DNA of 64,000 nucleotides from CAVYUC01 sp963783085 (GTDB lineage Bacteria > Bacteroidota > Bacteroidia > Bacteroidales > Prolixibacteraceae): the NCBI GenBank assembly GCA_963783085.1, contig CAWAMJ010000003.1, positions 1 through 64,000 on the forward strand. The letters run 5' to 3'. The first letter of the stretch is position 1; the number at the start of each line of letters is the position of its first letter. This document shows, in pieces, positions 30,335 through 39,248 of the stretch. The notes beneath the pieces were generated by a model that searched no databases, was not told the DNA's origin, and saw only the letters and a list, made by a program, of their open reading frames with translations. The translations under genes were made by a program, and so were the position numbers.

Positions 30335-30374
30335 AAGAACATAGTTTATAATTAGATTATCATTTTGATTGCAT

Positions 30375-30407
30375 CAAATATACAGTATTTTGTATACAAA
30401 ATCCAAA
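30375..30407 (-). promoter_or_regulatory. susC promoter (Bacteroidota type)
   Basis: On the minus strand TTTG (30407-30404) and TATATTTG (30382-30375) are separated by 21 bp, matching the Bacteroidota consensus of TTTG at -33 and TAnnTTTG at -7. The inferred transcription start is near 30368, about 34 nt before the susC start codon. Confidence 0.75.
30387..30402. promoter_or_regulatory. Predicted GntR operator in susC promoter
   Basis: The perfect 16-bp palindrome ATTTTGTATACAAAAT lies exactly between the -33 and -7 elements of the susC promoter, where a bound repressor would block RNA polymerase. It has the same GTATAC core as the site upstream of gntR. Confidence 0.75.
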
Positions 30408-30428
30408 TTTCAAAATATTAAATAGCAA

Positions 30429-30460
30429 AAAAGGCTTTGATAATTAAATCAAAGCCTTTT
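30429..30460 (-). terminator. Terminator of the clan-A glycosidase gene
   Basis: A 13-bp perfect stem (AAAAGGCTTTGAT / ATCAAAGCCTTTT) with a 6-nt loop, giving a T run on the minus strand. It lies 21 bp after the glycosidase stop and upstream of the susC promoter, so susC is transcribed separately. Confidence 0.85.
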
Positions 30461-30481
30461 AATTCCCTTTCGGCCGGCAGT

Positions 30482-31567
30482 CTATTCTATAAAAATCTTT
30501 TTAACCGTTTCAAAAAAATTTCTTTTCCTTTCCGAGCTTATTCCCCAGTTTACCGGCACGCTCTGGTATCCTTCATCAAAACCTTCGCCTTTCATCCTGA
30601 AATCGAAATAACCCCAGGAAGCATAAGCCATTGTTGCTACTTTAAAATTATTAATCTCCTTTTCAAAGTCGTAATGATCATCTTCATTAAATACAATCGG
30701 CATTGGCCGGTATGATGGCAATGCCCTCACTTCGTTTACCATTTCCTTAATGCGAGATGGATTATTCACGCCATTTCCGTGGATTAAAACATAGTCCGAA
30801 ACTTCAACAACTTTATCCGGAGGAATTGTATTTCCGTTAAAACTTGCTGATACCAGCAGTTCAGGAGCTTTTTCTTTTATTCGCTGGATCAGGTCATGAA
30901 TCCGATCATGTTTAATTATTAAATGTTTGTAAGCGCGATTATTACTTTCGTTAGCTACTTCAACAATAACATTCTGAAAATTATTTTTTTGAATCCAGGT
31001 AATTGTATTATCCACTGCCGCAACAACTGCTTTTTCATCTTTTAAATGTTCATCCTGCCCGAAATAAAAAATTCCGAGAATTACAACCATCCCCAAATCA
31101 TCGGCTTTTTTTACGATACGTTCCATTCTTGCAGCATAATCTTTCCGCAATTCTCCACCTTCTTTAAAAGCATTGTTTTCCCAGGGTTGTGTAGCTGAAT
31201 ATCCCTCAGGACTACCACCCTGAAAATTGATAGTAAATGCTTTAAGTCCATAATCGCTCCACAGTTTCATTGCATCAACAAACTCACGAGTATTTCGATC
31301 CGGATCCCATTTTCCTGTATCCGGATATTCCCATTTTGAAATAGTTTCCGGATTTAAGTCATCAAAAACTCCCTGCACCATCCGTGAATTCGGTAATAAC
31401 CCTTCAACCAAATAACCTTGCCATATGCGCCCCTCGAAGGTTGGTTTCCCATTAATGCAGAATTTATCACCTTCGATGCTAACCTTAGTTTGAGGTTTGA
31501 AACCTGAAACTGTTTTGAATGAATTGGCCAAAACAGCAATTAGAAGCAACAGAAATAACTTTTTCAT
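30482..31567 (-). CDS. Exported clan GH-A glycoside hydrolase (GH5-like)
   Basis: 361 aa with a Sec signal (MKKLFLLLLIAVLANSF). It has a (beta/alpha)8 barrel with DYGLKAFTINFQGGSPEGY in an early strand. IVEVANESNN carries the probable acid/base Glu after an Asn, and MPIVFNEDDHYDFE a possible nucleophile Glu. I cannot assign a CAZy family with certainty. A GTATAC half-palindrome with flanking inverted repeat lies 33 bp upstream, tying it to the GntR regulon. It has its own terminator, so it forms a separate unit just upstream of susC. Confidence 0.7.
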   Translation of the reverse strand: MKKLFLLLLIAVLANSFKTVSGFKPQTKVSIEGDKFCINGKPTFEGRIWQGYLVEGLLPNSRMVQGVFDDLNPETISKWEYPDTGKWDPDRNTREFVDAMKLWSDYGLKAFTINFQGGSPEGYSATQPWENNAFKEGGELRKDYAARMERIVKKADDLGMVVILGIFYFGQDEHLKDEKAVVAAVDNTITWIQKNNFQNVIVEVANESNNRAYKHLIIKHDRIHDLIQRIKEKAPELLVSASFNGNTIPPDKVVEVSDYVLIHGNGVNNPSRIKEMVNEVRALPSYRPMPIVFNEDDHYDFEKEINNFKVATMAYASWGYFDFRMKGEGFDEGYQSVPVNWGISSERKRNFFETVKKIFIE

Positions 31568-31599
31568 ATTATTTGTTTTTGAGGTTCAATATATGAATT

Positions 31600-31620
31600 T
31601 TTTGTATACAGAATACAAAA
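31600..31620. promoter_or_regulatory. Predicted GntR operator upstream of the glycosidase
   Basis: The inverted repeat TTTTGTAT / ATACAAAA with a 5-bp spacer includes TTTTGTATACA, the same half-site as the susC operator. It lies 33 bp upstream of the glycosidase start codon. Confidence 0.55.
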
Positions 31621-31646
31621 ATCACAAAAGTACAGAGGTGAAAAAC

Positions 31647-32348
31647 TTATTCTGTTGTTGTCAACTCCGTTATTAGTGTTAAATCCAGTTTTCTGAATTC
31701 CACTTCGGAACCTTCGGCCTGAACAGCGATGTGGCCTTCTGTTGCAGTGCAATCATAACCAAAATTCACCAGATCGCCGTTTACCCATACTTTTACTGAA
31801 TCGGCCAAACATTCGATGGTCATCGTGTTCCATTCCCCCACCGGGTTTTCTGAGCCGTCGGTGAGGTTCATAATGCGTCGCTTTTTACCTTCGGTGATTC
31901 CCCACTCCTCCTCCGGTCCGCGACGTTCAACCATATCCGGTACTTTTATATTTTCCACAATACACCAGAAATCACCTGCGTTTTCATGCATCATTTGCAC
32001 TTCAATCGATTTCGGGAACATGTCGTAAAGCGCCCGCGGTGTGGATGTATGCACCAGAATCCCGCAATTTCCGGGTTCACCGGCAAAACGGTACTCAGCC
32101 ACCAGTCGGTAATTCTGATAAACGGAATCGGTAATTAAATGTCCGCGTGGATCTCCCAAACTAACAAGTAAGCTGTCGCGAACCAGAAACGGATTGATCG
32201 TATCCGGATTTTCATCCATCACAGGCACATCTTCATGCCAGCCTTTTAGATTTTCACCATTAAAAAGATGGATTGTTTCGGATTGTTTTTGCTTATTACA
32301 GGAAAAAAGGGCCAACGAAATCAAAAGAAAAAAACAAACAGGTTTCAT
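31647..32348 (-). CDS. DUF1080 (3-keto-glycoside hydrolase-like) lipoprotein
   Basis: 233 aa. The signal peptide ends in LALFSCNKQ, a lipobox. A single jelly-roll DUF1080 domain follows, with HLFNGENLKGW near the start, YRLVAEYRFAGEPGNCGILVHTSTP in the middle, and EWNTMTIECLADSVKVWVNG toward the end. DUF1080 proteins have been linked to hydrolysis of 3-keto-glycosides, in partnership with Gfo/Idh-type oxidoreductases. No such oxidoreductase is adjacent here. It lies at the head of a group of degradative genes. A paralogue lies at 48290. Confidence 0.8.
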   Translation of the reverse strand: MKPVCFFLLISLALFSCNKQKQSETIHLFNGENLKGWHEDVPVMDENPDTINPFLVRDSLLVSLGDPRGHLITDSVYQNYRLVAEYRFAGEPGNCGILVHTSTPRALYDMFPKSIEVQMMHENAGDFWCIVENIKVPDMVERRGPEEEWGITEGKKRRIMNLTDGSENPVGEWNTMTIECLADSVKVWVNGDLVNFGYDCTATEGHIAVQAEGSEVEFRKLDLTLITELTTTE

Positions 32349-32617
32349 AGTATTTAGTTTTAATTTATTCTGTGTACGGTATTACGATTGGTTTGTTCGG
32401 GTACATGAATGGGTTCGGGAAGAATTTTACCCATAGTTTTCGGTTTTTAATAACTGACCCTTTAAACAAGGCCCATTTTGCAATTTTATATAAGTTTTCG
32501 CACCACTTTGGGTTTCTATATTTTTTCAGGATTTGCAAGTCCTTCCACGATAGTGATGTCGCCGCCAAGCAAAATCAGGTGTATTTCGGCAAATAGTTGT
32601 ATCAATTGATCTACATT

Positions 32618-33880
32618 TTATTTTAGTTGTTCTTTCGCCCATTTGATGTATTGTTCCCAGTCGTATTCCTTTACATCGTGGCCGCCGGTGCGAATGTGGT
32701 AAGCCACTGTATTTTGAATCGGTTGATTTACTCCAGGCATCTCTTTTGTGGGTATTCCTTTTTTCCCAAACAATTCATAAACCGGAGTCGCATAATAAGC
32801 GGAGAGAAATTCTCCTTTTGGATCGGCCCATGTATCTTCTTCGGCGCTGGCAACATAAACCGGACGCGGTGCAACGAGGGCGAGTAATTCATGCTGGTCA
32901 ACGGGCAGTGCTTCTTCATTATCGCTGTAATTCCGGAAATTCAAACAAAACCAGTGTGGAAAAACCTGGTTTATGCGTCCAATGGTTTCGCCTATTTTAC
33001 GTTTGGAAAGAGCAGCGCCGCCACAACCCGAGTCGTTGGAAATAACTGCTGCAAAACGCTGGTCGGTTGCGCCGGCCCATAACGATGTTTTTCCCAAACG
33101 CGAGTGGCCAAATACAACTACTCTTGATGCATCAACCTGAGCATCCTGTTCCAGGTAGTCGAGGGCACGGCTAAGTCCCCATGCCCAGGCAGCAATCGAG
33201 CCCCATTCATCTGCCGCAGGCCGCTGCTGGTCGTCATTGTACAGCAACGGATGAACGCCGTCCGAAAAATCGTCGCGATCTGGATCGACTTCTCCATAAT
33301 AAATGGTAGCCAATCCAAAACCATTATCCAGCATGTTTCCGATGGCCCAGCGGTTTGTTCTCACCCCCCGCGACTGCTCGGTCAACTGGTTGTTTATTAT
33401 TCCAAACGATTCGTTGTTCATCGTCCATGCATCTGAAATAATCACATGCACATCATCGGTAACCGTGTGATTTCCATAAAAATTATATCCCAGAAAAACA
33501 GGCGCCTTTTCCACATTCTTCGGAAGGTATATCAATATTGTAAAATCAAGTTTTTTACCGTTTTTCTGAAACGAAAGCTGTACCTGTTTCCGAAGCGCTT
33601 TCCCATTAAATGCCTCGCCTTGCTCCAAAACTTTCCACGACGAAATATTTAATTTGCCAGGAACTTCACCATATTCATTCTCTGAAAAAAACTGAAGCAG
33701 CTCCGGGCGACGTTTTTTTATCCACTGGTTTGTGTTCCGGATTTTCTTTCCTTTGAAGGTAGTCAGCGGATCGGGAACTTTAAACTTTGGCATTTTACTC
33801 TCATCGTAGTTAGGTTCATATTGCGCCCAACAAAATTGGGCCACCATTAGAAAGCTGAACAGAAAAATTAGTTTTTTCAT
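32618..33880 (-). CDS. CE15-like carbohydrate esterase (glucuronoyl esterase family)
   Basis: 420 aa with a Sec signal (ending CWAQ). An alpha/beta hydrolase core contains the nucleophile motif VVVFGHSRLGKTSLWAGA (Ser in GHSRLGK). An acidic residue lies in EEDTWADPKGEF, and the catalytic His in IRTGGHDVKEYDW. The SRLGK/GGHD combination is typical of CE15 proteins, which cleave esters between glucuronoxylan side chains and lignin alcohols; some relatives act on other uronate esters. It precedes DUF1080 and follows GH5 on the minus strand, consistent with plant cell wall degradation. Confidence 0.82.
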   Translation of the reverse strand: MKKLIFLFSFLMVAQFCWAQYEPNYDESKMPKFKVPDPLTTFKGKKIRNTNQWIKKRRPELLQFFSENEYGEVPGKLNISSWKVLEQGEAFNGKALRKQVQLSFQKNGKKLDFTILIYLPKNVEKAPVFLGYNFYGNHTVTDDVHVIISDAWTMNNESFGIINNQLTEQSRGVRTNRWAIGNMLDNGFGLATIYYGEVDPDRDDFSDGVHPLLYNDDQQRPAADEWGSIAAWAWGLSRALDYLEQDAQVDASRVVVFGHSRLGKTSLWAGATDQRFAAVISNDSGCGGAALSKRKIGETIGRINQVFPHWFCLNFRNYSDNEEALPVDQHELLALVAPRPVYVASAEEDTWADPKGEFLSAYYATPVYELFGKKGIPTKEMPGVNQPIQNTVAYHIRTGGHDVKEYDWEQYIKWAKEQLK

Positions 33881-33930
33881 CTTATTGCTGGTTTAAGTTA
33901 TTTTCTAAAAATTTTATATCGATTGATGAA

Positions 33931-35073
33931 TTAATATTTCATCAAGAGGTTCAACAACTTTCGGTCGAGTTTATGCCCGTGCCAGTTTTCATAATCCACA
34001 TCGCTGCGGCCCGAATCGAGGATACCAAAATCACCCCTGAAATTCCAAAGTGCGTAACCGATTCCATGTTCCGTAAGTACATCGAGCACATCGCCAAACC
34101 ACGACAGAAAAACTTCGTGCGGCGTTTCTTTCCAGCAACCGCATTCGCCGCAATGAACGCCAACACCTTTTTTAACTGCGTCAATCCACGGAGCGTAGAA
34201 TTCCACCAGATTTTGCCGGCTGAATTTTTGGCCGTCGATGGTGCCCGGCCAAACCGGTTTTGGCGCTTCATCCGGATTTTTGAAAACCCATGGCGCCCGG
34301 TAATGCGAAATGTAATGCGGGAAATATCCGCGGCAGCTTTGTCCGATATCCAAATCGAAAATTTCCGGAATTACCTTGCTTCCCACATCATTTCCGTCGG
34401 CAATTATCCGGTGGTTTGGATTGCCTTCGCGGATTGCTTCCATGGCTTTTTTAGCCACCTCACGATACAGTTCACCCGGAATAGGCCCGCGCTGCGAATA
34501 CTGGTCGTTCATGTCCTCGCGGGTGCACGGCTCATTTACCAAATCGAAACTTATTTGTTGCGGTGTTTTATTTGCAAAACGTTTACCCCACATTCCCCAG
34601 TGGGCATAAAATGCCTCCTGCGCTTGTTTATCCTGCCAGAGATTGTAAGGTTCGTTAAATCCGGCATTTACACAAAATCCGGGTGCGCGATGTAAATTCA
34701 GGCTTGCGTGCAAGCCGTGTTTATTTGCTTTTTCAACCAAATCATGAATGTTGTCAATCACCTTTTCATCAAAATTAAGCACTTCATCCGCAGTGATGTG
34801 CCGTGAATGATCGTATTTAACGTACCGGGGATAAGCCATCGGGAGCCTCACAAAATCGAATCCCCAGTCAGCCATCCATTTTAAATCGTCTTCGGTGGTT
34901 CCCGCATTGTTGTTCCCGGACACCGGCGAAAAATAATCCAGAAGATTGAAGCCTTTCCAGCGCGGAAGTTTATTTGCAGGGTTTTTCAGGAGTGTGCCGG
35001 CTGAAACTTGTCCTGCCAGACCAACACCGGCTGCCACCATTCCTGTGGACTTGATAAAATTTCTTCGTTTCAT
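33931..35073 (-). CDS. GH5-family glycoside hydrolase with Tat-like signal
   Basis: 380 aa. An N-terminal MKRRNFIKSTGMVAAGVGLAG resembles a twin-arginine signal. The GH5 barrel shows WGFDFVRLPMAYPRY (strand 2), HASLNLHRAPGFC, the acid/base Glu in SFDLVNEPC (about 185-193) and the nucleophile Glu in VHCGECGCW (about 305-313), followed by YALWNFRGDFG. This is an endo- or exo-acting beta-glycanase of uncertain subfamily. It is in line with CE15 and GH95 on the minus strand. The start is supported by the signal peptide. Confidence 0.85.
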   Translation of the reverse strand: MKRRNFIKSTGMVAAGVGLAGQVSAGTLLKNPANKLPRWKGFNLLDYFSPVSGNNNAGTTEDDLKWMADWGFDFVRLPMAYPRYVKYDHSRHITADEVLNFDEKVIDNIHDLVEKANKHGLHASLNLHRAPGFCVNAGFNEPYNLWQDKQAQEAFYAHWGMWGKRFANKTPQQISFDLVNEPCTREDMNDQYSQRGPIPGELYREVAKKAMEAIREGNPNHRIIADGNDVGSKVIPEIFDLDIGQSCRGYFPHYISHYRAPWVFKNPDEAPKPVWPGTIDGQKFSRQNLVEFYAPWIDAVKKGVGVHCGECGCWKETPHEVFLSWFGDVLDVLTEHGIGYALWNFRGDFGILDSGRSDVDYENWHGHKLDRKLLNLLMKY

Positions 35074-35225
35074 TTTTACAGGTTTATTGGAATGGGGCTA
35101 AAATTATAATATTTTTATTGAAATGGAATGGTATTTAAAGAAAACCACCTTATGTTGAAAAACCATAAATTCCGTACCTGCCGGAGTTGCGGGCGCGAGG
35201 GCGGCCGGTTGAAAAGTTCAGGTTG

Positions 35226-35927
35226 TTAGTTTCCTTTTTTGGTTTCAACGATTACGACGCCATTTGCGCCGCGGGAACCATAAACCGAAGAGGATCCGTC
35301 TTTTAATACATCCACCGATTCCACGTCGAGCGGTGAAATATTTGCAAAATCCTGCGTGCTTACAATTATTCCGTCAACCACCAGCAGCGCGGCATTGGCT
35401 TCGGCGCCGTAAAACGTGTTGGTCCCGCGGACAATGATGGAATTCCCCTGTACGGTAACCCCGGGAAACTGACCCTGTATTAAATCGAACATGTTGGAAT
35501 AAACTGAGAAGTCGGTATCGTTCTTGTTCAGGGAAGAAACTGCATTCAGCAAGTCTTTCGAATTCACATACCCGTATCCGACCTGAACGTGATTTCCAGC
35601 TTTTTCGAGGTTATTTTCACCTTTTTTTAATTCGAGATTGACGAAGATTAACCGGATTTCTTTCTCAATTTTCACGCGTTTCGGATAAAAACCGGCGGCC
35701 TCCAGTTTAATTTTATCTTCCGGATTACAAAGTGCCTGAAAACGGCCCAATGAATCGGTCTCCACCGTTTGTCCGGTACTTTTCACCGTTACATTTACCC
35801 CAATGAGCGGTATGCTGTCGAAGGTTGTAACTTTGCCTGTTAACGTTTTATCCTGGCCCGAAGCGTTGGTTGTGAAAACGAAAAATAACAGGAACACACC
35901 CAGTGCGAAAGAATGATTGTTTTTCAT
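35226..35927 (-). CDS. Plug-only TonB-receptor-like protein, copy 1
   Basis: 233 aa: a Sec signal, a carboxypeptidase-regulatory-like domain (LTGKVTTFDSIPLIGVNVTVKS form), then a TonB plug domain (VQVGYGYVNSKDLL to SSVYGSRGANGVVIVETKKGN). It ends exactly where a SusC barrel would start. No barrel remnant lies in the 153 bp before GH5. A paralogue with identical architecture lies at 38475, so this looks like a genuine family rather than a truncated SusC. Role unknown; a periplasmic regulator, decoy or partner for TonB transporters is possible. Confidence 0.75.
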   Translation of the reverse strand: MKNNHSFALGVFLLFFVFTTNASGQDKTLTGKVTTFDSIPLIGVNVTVKSTGQTVETDSLGRFQALCNPEDKIKLEAAGFYPKRVKIEKEIRLIFVNLELKKGENNLEKAGNHVQVGYGYVNSKDLLNAVSSLNKNDTDFSVYSNMFDLIQGQFPGVTVQGNSIIVRGTNTFYGAEANAALLVVDGIIVSTQDFANISPLDVESVDVLKDGSSSVYGSRGANGVVIVETKKGN

Positions 35928-36013
35928 GATCGCAGTTGTTTAATGAATAAAAAACAGCCTGAAAGCGAATGGTTTGACTAAACAACCCGGAGCAAGTTTA
36001 ACAAACCCCGGTA

Positions 36014-38326
36014 TTAAATTTTTTCGAGGTTTTTGTCCAGCTTCAGCGTTCCGTCCTTGTCGGTGGAGAACAAGACCTGTTTGTTTTGATATACCACGTT
36101 GCATTTTTTTCCAAGCAGAGATACGATTTTCAGGTTTGTCAACGTGTTGTTTTCCCAGGAAACATCTACTACAAATCCTCCGCGGGCGCGCAATCCTTTC
36201 ACATGCCCGCTTTCCCATTCCGGCGGCAATGCAGGAAGCACCTGTAACATTCCGTTGTGACTTTGCAGCAACATTTCGGCAATTCCGGCAGTGGCGCCGA
36301 AATTACCATCAATTTGAAACGGCGGGTGGTTGTCAAATAAATTGGGAAGCGTCGATTTTGCGTAAAGGGCCGTTAAATTCTCATGAGCCTTTTCACCGTC
36401 TTGTAACCGTGCATAAAAGTTAATGATCCAGGCGCGGCTCCAACCGGTGTGCCCTCCGCCATTGGCCAGTCGTGTTTCAATCGACTTCCGGGCTGCATTC
36501 ATCCACTTCGGATTTTCCGGATTTGCAAATTGTTCGCCCGGATAAAGTGCGTATAAGTGCGACATGTGCCGGTGACCGGGCTCTGCCTCGGGAAGTTCTT
36601 CCGACCATTCCAGAATTCTCCCATCGGAACCAATTTGTGGCGGTGTCAATTTATTTAACATTGTTTGAACAGTGTCTGCCAATTCCCGGTCTACACCTAA
36701 AATATGCGTGGTTTTTATAAAATTGGAAAACAATTCGCTGATGATTTCGTGGTCCATGGCCGGCCCCATACAAACCGAAGCCACTTCGCCATTGGGAGCA
36801 ATAAATGCATTTTCGGGCGACATGCCCGGTCCGGAAACCAGTAAACCTGTGTTTGGATTTTCCACCAGAAAATCGACAAAAAACAGTGAAGCATCTTTCA
36901 ATACCGGGTATGCTTTTTCCCGCAAAAAAGCAGTATCGCCGGTAAAAGCAAACTGCTCCCAAAAATGATCGGAACACCAGGCGGCGCCCATTGGCCACAT
37001 TCCATAGCGGGTCATTCCGATTGGAGCAGTGAATTTCCACACATCCGTTGTATGATGTGCCACAAACCCGCGGCAGCCGTAAACATTTCGGGCGGTTTCC
37101 GAACCCCTTTCGCGCAAATCATCAACAAATTCAAAAAAAGGCTGCTGGCACTCGGCGAGGTTTGTAACCAGCGCCGGCCAATAATTCATCTGGATGTTGA
37201 TATTAATATGGTAATCGGCGTTCCAGGGTGGGTTCAAACCGTCGGCCCATATTCCCTGCAAATTCGCCGGCAAACCACCCGGCCGCGACGAACTGATGAG
37301 CAGGTACCTGCCAAACTGAAAATAAAGTTCTGTCAGGTGCGAATCCATCTGTCCGTTTTTAATCCGTTCGAGCCGTTCGCCCGTGGGCAGATTTAATGTA
37401 TCGGGGCCGTTTAATTCCAGCGCAACCCGCTGAAACAATTCCTGATAATGATCGATGTGATTCGCTTTAATATCTGAAAATCCTGCCTGGGCTGCTTTCT
37501 TAACGTCGTCAGCCGAAGTTTTCACTTCATCAGCTCCCCAAAAATCAGTACGGGCCGAAATCAGCAGTTCCACTTCATCGGCATTTTTCACGATTAAACT
37601 GGTGTCGGACGAAGAAATTTCTCCGCCTTTGTTTTTGATGTGCACCACCGATGCGAAATGCGTCCCGCGGTTCTCGTGTTCTGCAAAACCAGTCATTAAT
37701 AATTGATTTTCGCCTACTGAAACTATTTCGGCATCGCCCGGCCGGTTCATCCAGGTTTCGAAGCTGATTTTTCCTTTTCCGGAAGAAGACAGCTTTACAA
37801 CAATCACTTCATCAGGAGACGAGGCAAAAATTTCGCGGGAGTATTTGGTTTCACCCGACTGGAATTCAACGGAGGAAACTGCAGTGTTTAAATCGAGGGA
37901 GCGCTTGTAATTATCGGTTTTCCCGATTCCTTCGAAACGGATAAACAAGTCGCCCAACGTTTGGTAAGTATGCCCGCCGACACGTTTGCCCATAATTTTT
38001 TCCTGCGCCAGTTTATCGGCTTTTGCATATTCACCTTTAAAAAGAAGTTCGCGTACTTCATTGAGATATTCCAGGGCCTCCGGGTTCGCACGTTCGATTG
38101 GTCCGCCCGACCAAACCGATTCTTCGTTAAGCTGGAGGTGTTCCGTTTCCGGTTCGCCAAAAATCATACATCCCAACCGGCCGTTTCCCAGGGGCAGCGC
38201 CTGGTTCCAATCGGCAGCCGGCTCGTTGTACCAAAGCAGCAACTCTTGCTTTTTATTATTTTCACTGAAATTGCAGGATTGAAAAATTCCTGCAGCAATA
38301 AACAGAAGTACCAGAATCTTTTTCAT
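36014..38326 (-). CDS. Alpha-L-fucosidase/galactosidase, GH95
   Basis: 770 aa with a lipoprotein-like signal (FIAAGIFQSCNFS). An N-terminal beta domain opens with LLWYNEPAADWNQALPLGNG RLGCMIFG-type residues, typical of GH95. The (alpha/alpha)6 barrel carries WNADYHININIQMNYWPA, whose Asn pair activates water in this family, and YNDVWK-region residues (AHHTTDVWKF). A C-terminal domain contains LPPEWESGHVKGLRARGG. It should release terminal 1,2-alpha-L-fucose (or alpha-L-galactose) by inversion, for example from xyloglucan or pectin. It is flanked on both sides by the plug-only proteins. Confidence 0.92.
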   Translation of the reverse strand: MKKILVLLFIAAGIFQSCNFSENNKKQELLLWYNEPAADWNQALPLGNGRLGCMIFGEPETEHLQLNEESVWSGGPIERANPEALEYLNEVRELLFKGEYAKADKLAQEKIMGKRVGGHTYQTLGDLFIRFEGIGKTDNYKRSLDLNTAVSSVEFQSGETKYSREIFASSPDEVIVVKLSSSGKGKISFETWMNRPGDAEIVSVGENQLLMTGFAEHENRGTHFASVVHIKNKGGEISSSDTSLIVKNADEVELLISARTDFWGADEVKTSADDVKKAAQAGFSDIKANHIDHYQELFQRVALELNGPDTLNLPTGERLERIKNGQMDSHLTELYFQFGRYLLISSSRPGGLPANLQGIWADGLNPPWNADYHININIQMNYWPALVTNLAECQQPFFEFVDDLRERGSETARNVYGCRGFVAHHTTDVWKFTAPIGMTRYGMWPMGAAWCSDHFWEQFAFTGDTAFLREKAYPVLKDASLFFVDFLVENPNTGLLVSGPGMSPENAFIAPNGEVASVCMGPAMDHEIISELFSNFIKTTHILGVDRELADTVQTMLNKLTPPQIGSDGRILEWSEELPEAEPGHRHMSHLYALYPGEQFANPENPKWMNAARKSIETRLANGGGHTGWSRAWIINFYARLQDGEKAHENLTALYAKSTLPNLFDNHPPFQIDGNFGATAGIAEMLLQSHNGMLQVLPALPPEWESGHVKGLRARGGFVVDVSWENNTLTNLKIVSLLGKKCNVVYQNKQVLFSTDKDGTLKLDKNLEKI

Positions 38327-38474
38327 TTTAACAGGTTTCAGGTTGAAGGAACGAAGATAACAAATTAAGCTGTTTCTTATAAGTTTCGATTTTCACCGGA
38401 ATTCGTTAATTTACATCAAAAAAGGGAGAAAAATCAAGTTTTCCCCCCTCATTATCATTTCTTTAGTTAATTCA

Positions 38475-39158
38475 CTACTGGTCTCCGCCGCGTTTTGTTT
38501 CAATAATTACCACGCCATTTGCACCTCGCGAGCCATAAATTGCCGAGCTGCCGTCTTTTATCACGTTGATACTTTTTACCTGGTTTGGCGGAACTGAGCT
38601 TAATACGCTTCCATCGGTAGGTACTCCGTCGAGAACGATTAGAGCGGCGCTGCTGCTGTTTATTGAATTAGGGCCGCGGATGATAATTTCTCCGTTAACA
38701 ACCTGCACTCCGGCGAAACGTCCTTTAATTACCTCGTAGAGATTACTGTACTGCGAAAAATCCATATCATCCTCGTTCAAAGTAGCCAGTGCATTCAACT
38801 TGTCCCGGTCGGTAACATATCCGTACCCAAAAGCAATCTCCCTGTTTTTTTCACCTGGCTTCAGTTTAATGTTTACCGCTGCATATTTTACTTTCCCGGG
38901 CAGTTTAACATTTTGATTGTAAAAACCTTTCGCCTTCACCTTCAGTTTGTCATCTCCCTTTGCCTGAACAGAAAATCGTCCGAGACTATCAGTAAAAACG
39001 GTATTATCAGCGCTTTTTACGTTTATTTCTGCGCCAACAACCGGAATACTGTCGAACGTAGTAACAATGCCCTGGACCAAACGCTCCTGTGCGTTGGAAA
39101 TAGTGGTACCCAAAAGTGCAAGCAATCCAATAAGAAATACGGTTACTTTTTTATTCAT
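38475..39158 (-). CDS. Plug-only TonB-receptor-like protein, copy 2
   Basis: About 227 aa from ATG 39158 (MNKKVTVFLIGLLALLGTT, a good Sec signal); in-frame upstream Met codons at 39173 and 39200 are less suitable. It has a regulatory-like beta domain (VQGIVTTFDSIPVVGAEINVKS form) and a plug domain (AFGYGYVTDRDKLNALATL to SSAIYGSRGANGVVIIETKRGG), then stops. The same truncated architecture as copy 1 at 35226 argues for a functional barrel-less family. It stands upstream of GH95 on the same strand. Confidence 0.75.
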   Translation of the reverse strand: MNKKVTVFLIGLLALLGTTISNAQERLVQGIVTTFDSIPVVGAEINVKSADNTVFTDSLGRFSVQAKGDDKLKVKAKGFYNQNVKLPGKVKYAAVNIKLKPGEKNREIAFGYGYVTDRDKLNALATLNEDDMDFSQYSNLYEVIKGRFAGVQVVNGEIIIRGPNSINSSSAALIVLDGVPTDGSVLSSVPPNQVKSINVIKDGSSAIYGSRGANGVVIIETKRGGDQ

Positions 39159-39248
39159 GGTTAATGATTTCATTTTTAAATTATTATTATAAAAGTACAA
39201 TTATTGTACCAACAATAATTCGAATTCCCGAGATAATTTGTAACGAAT

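Noticed and set aside
13670..31567. Interpretation of the whole frameshifted locus as a dead island
   Set aside because: No nonsense substitutions, restored proteins are well conserved and regulatory sites are intact; a sequence-quality problem is simpler.
33973..34695. 240-codon plus-strand open frame opposite GH5
   Set aside because: A shadow of the GH5 gene, which has a signal peptide and catalytic motifs.
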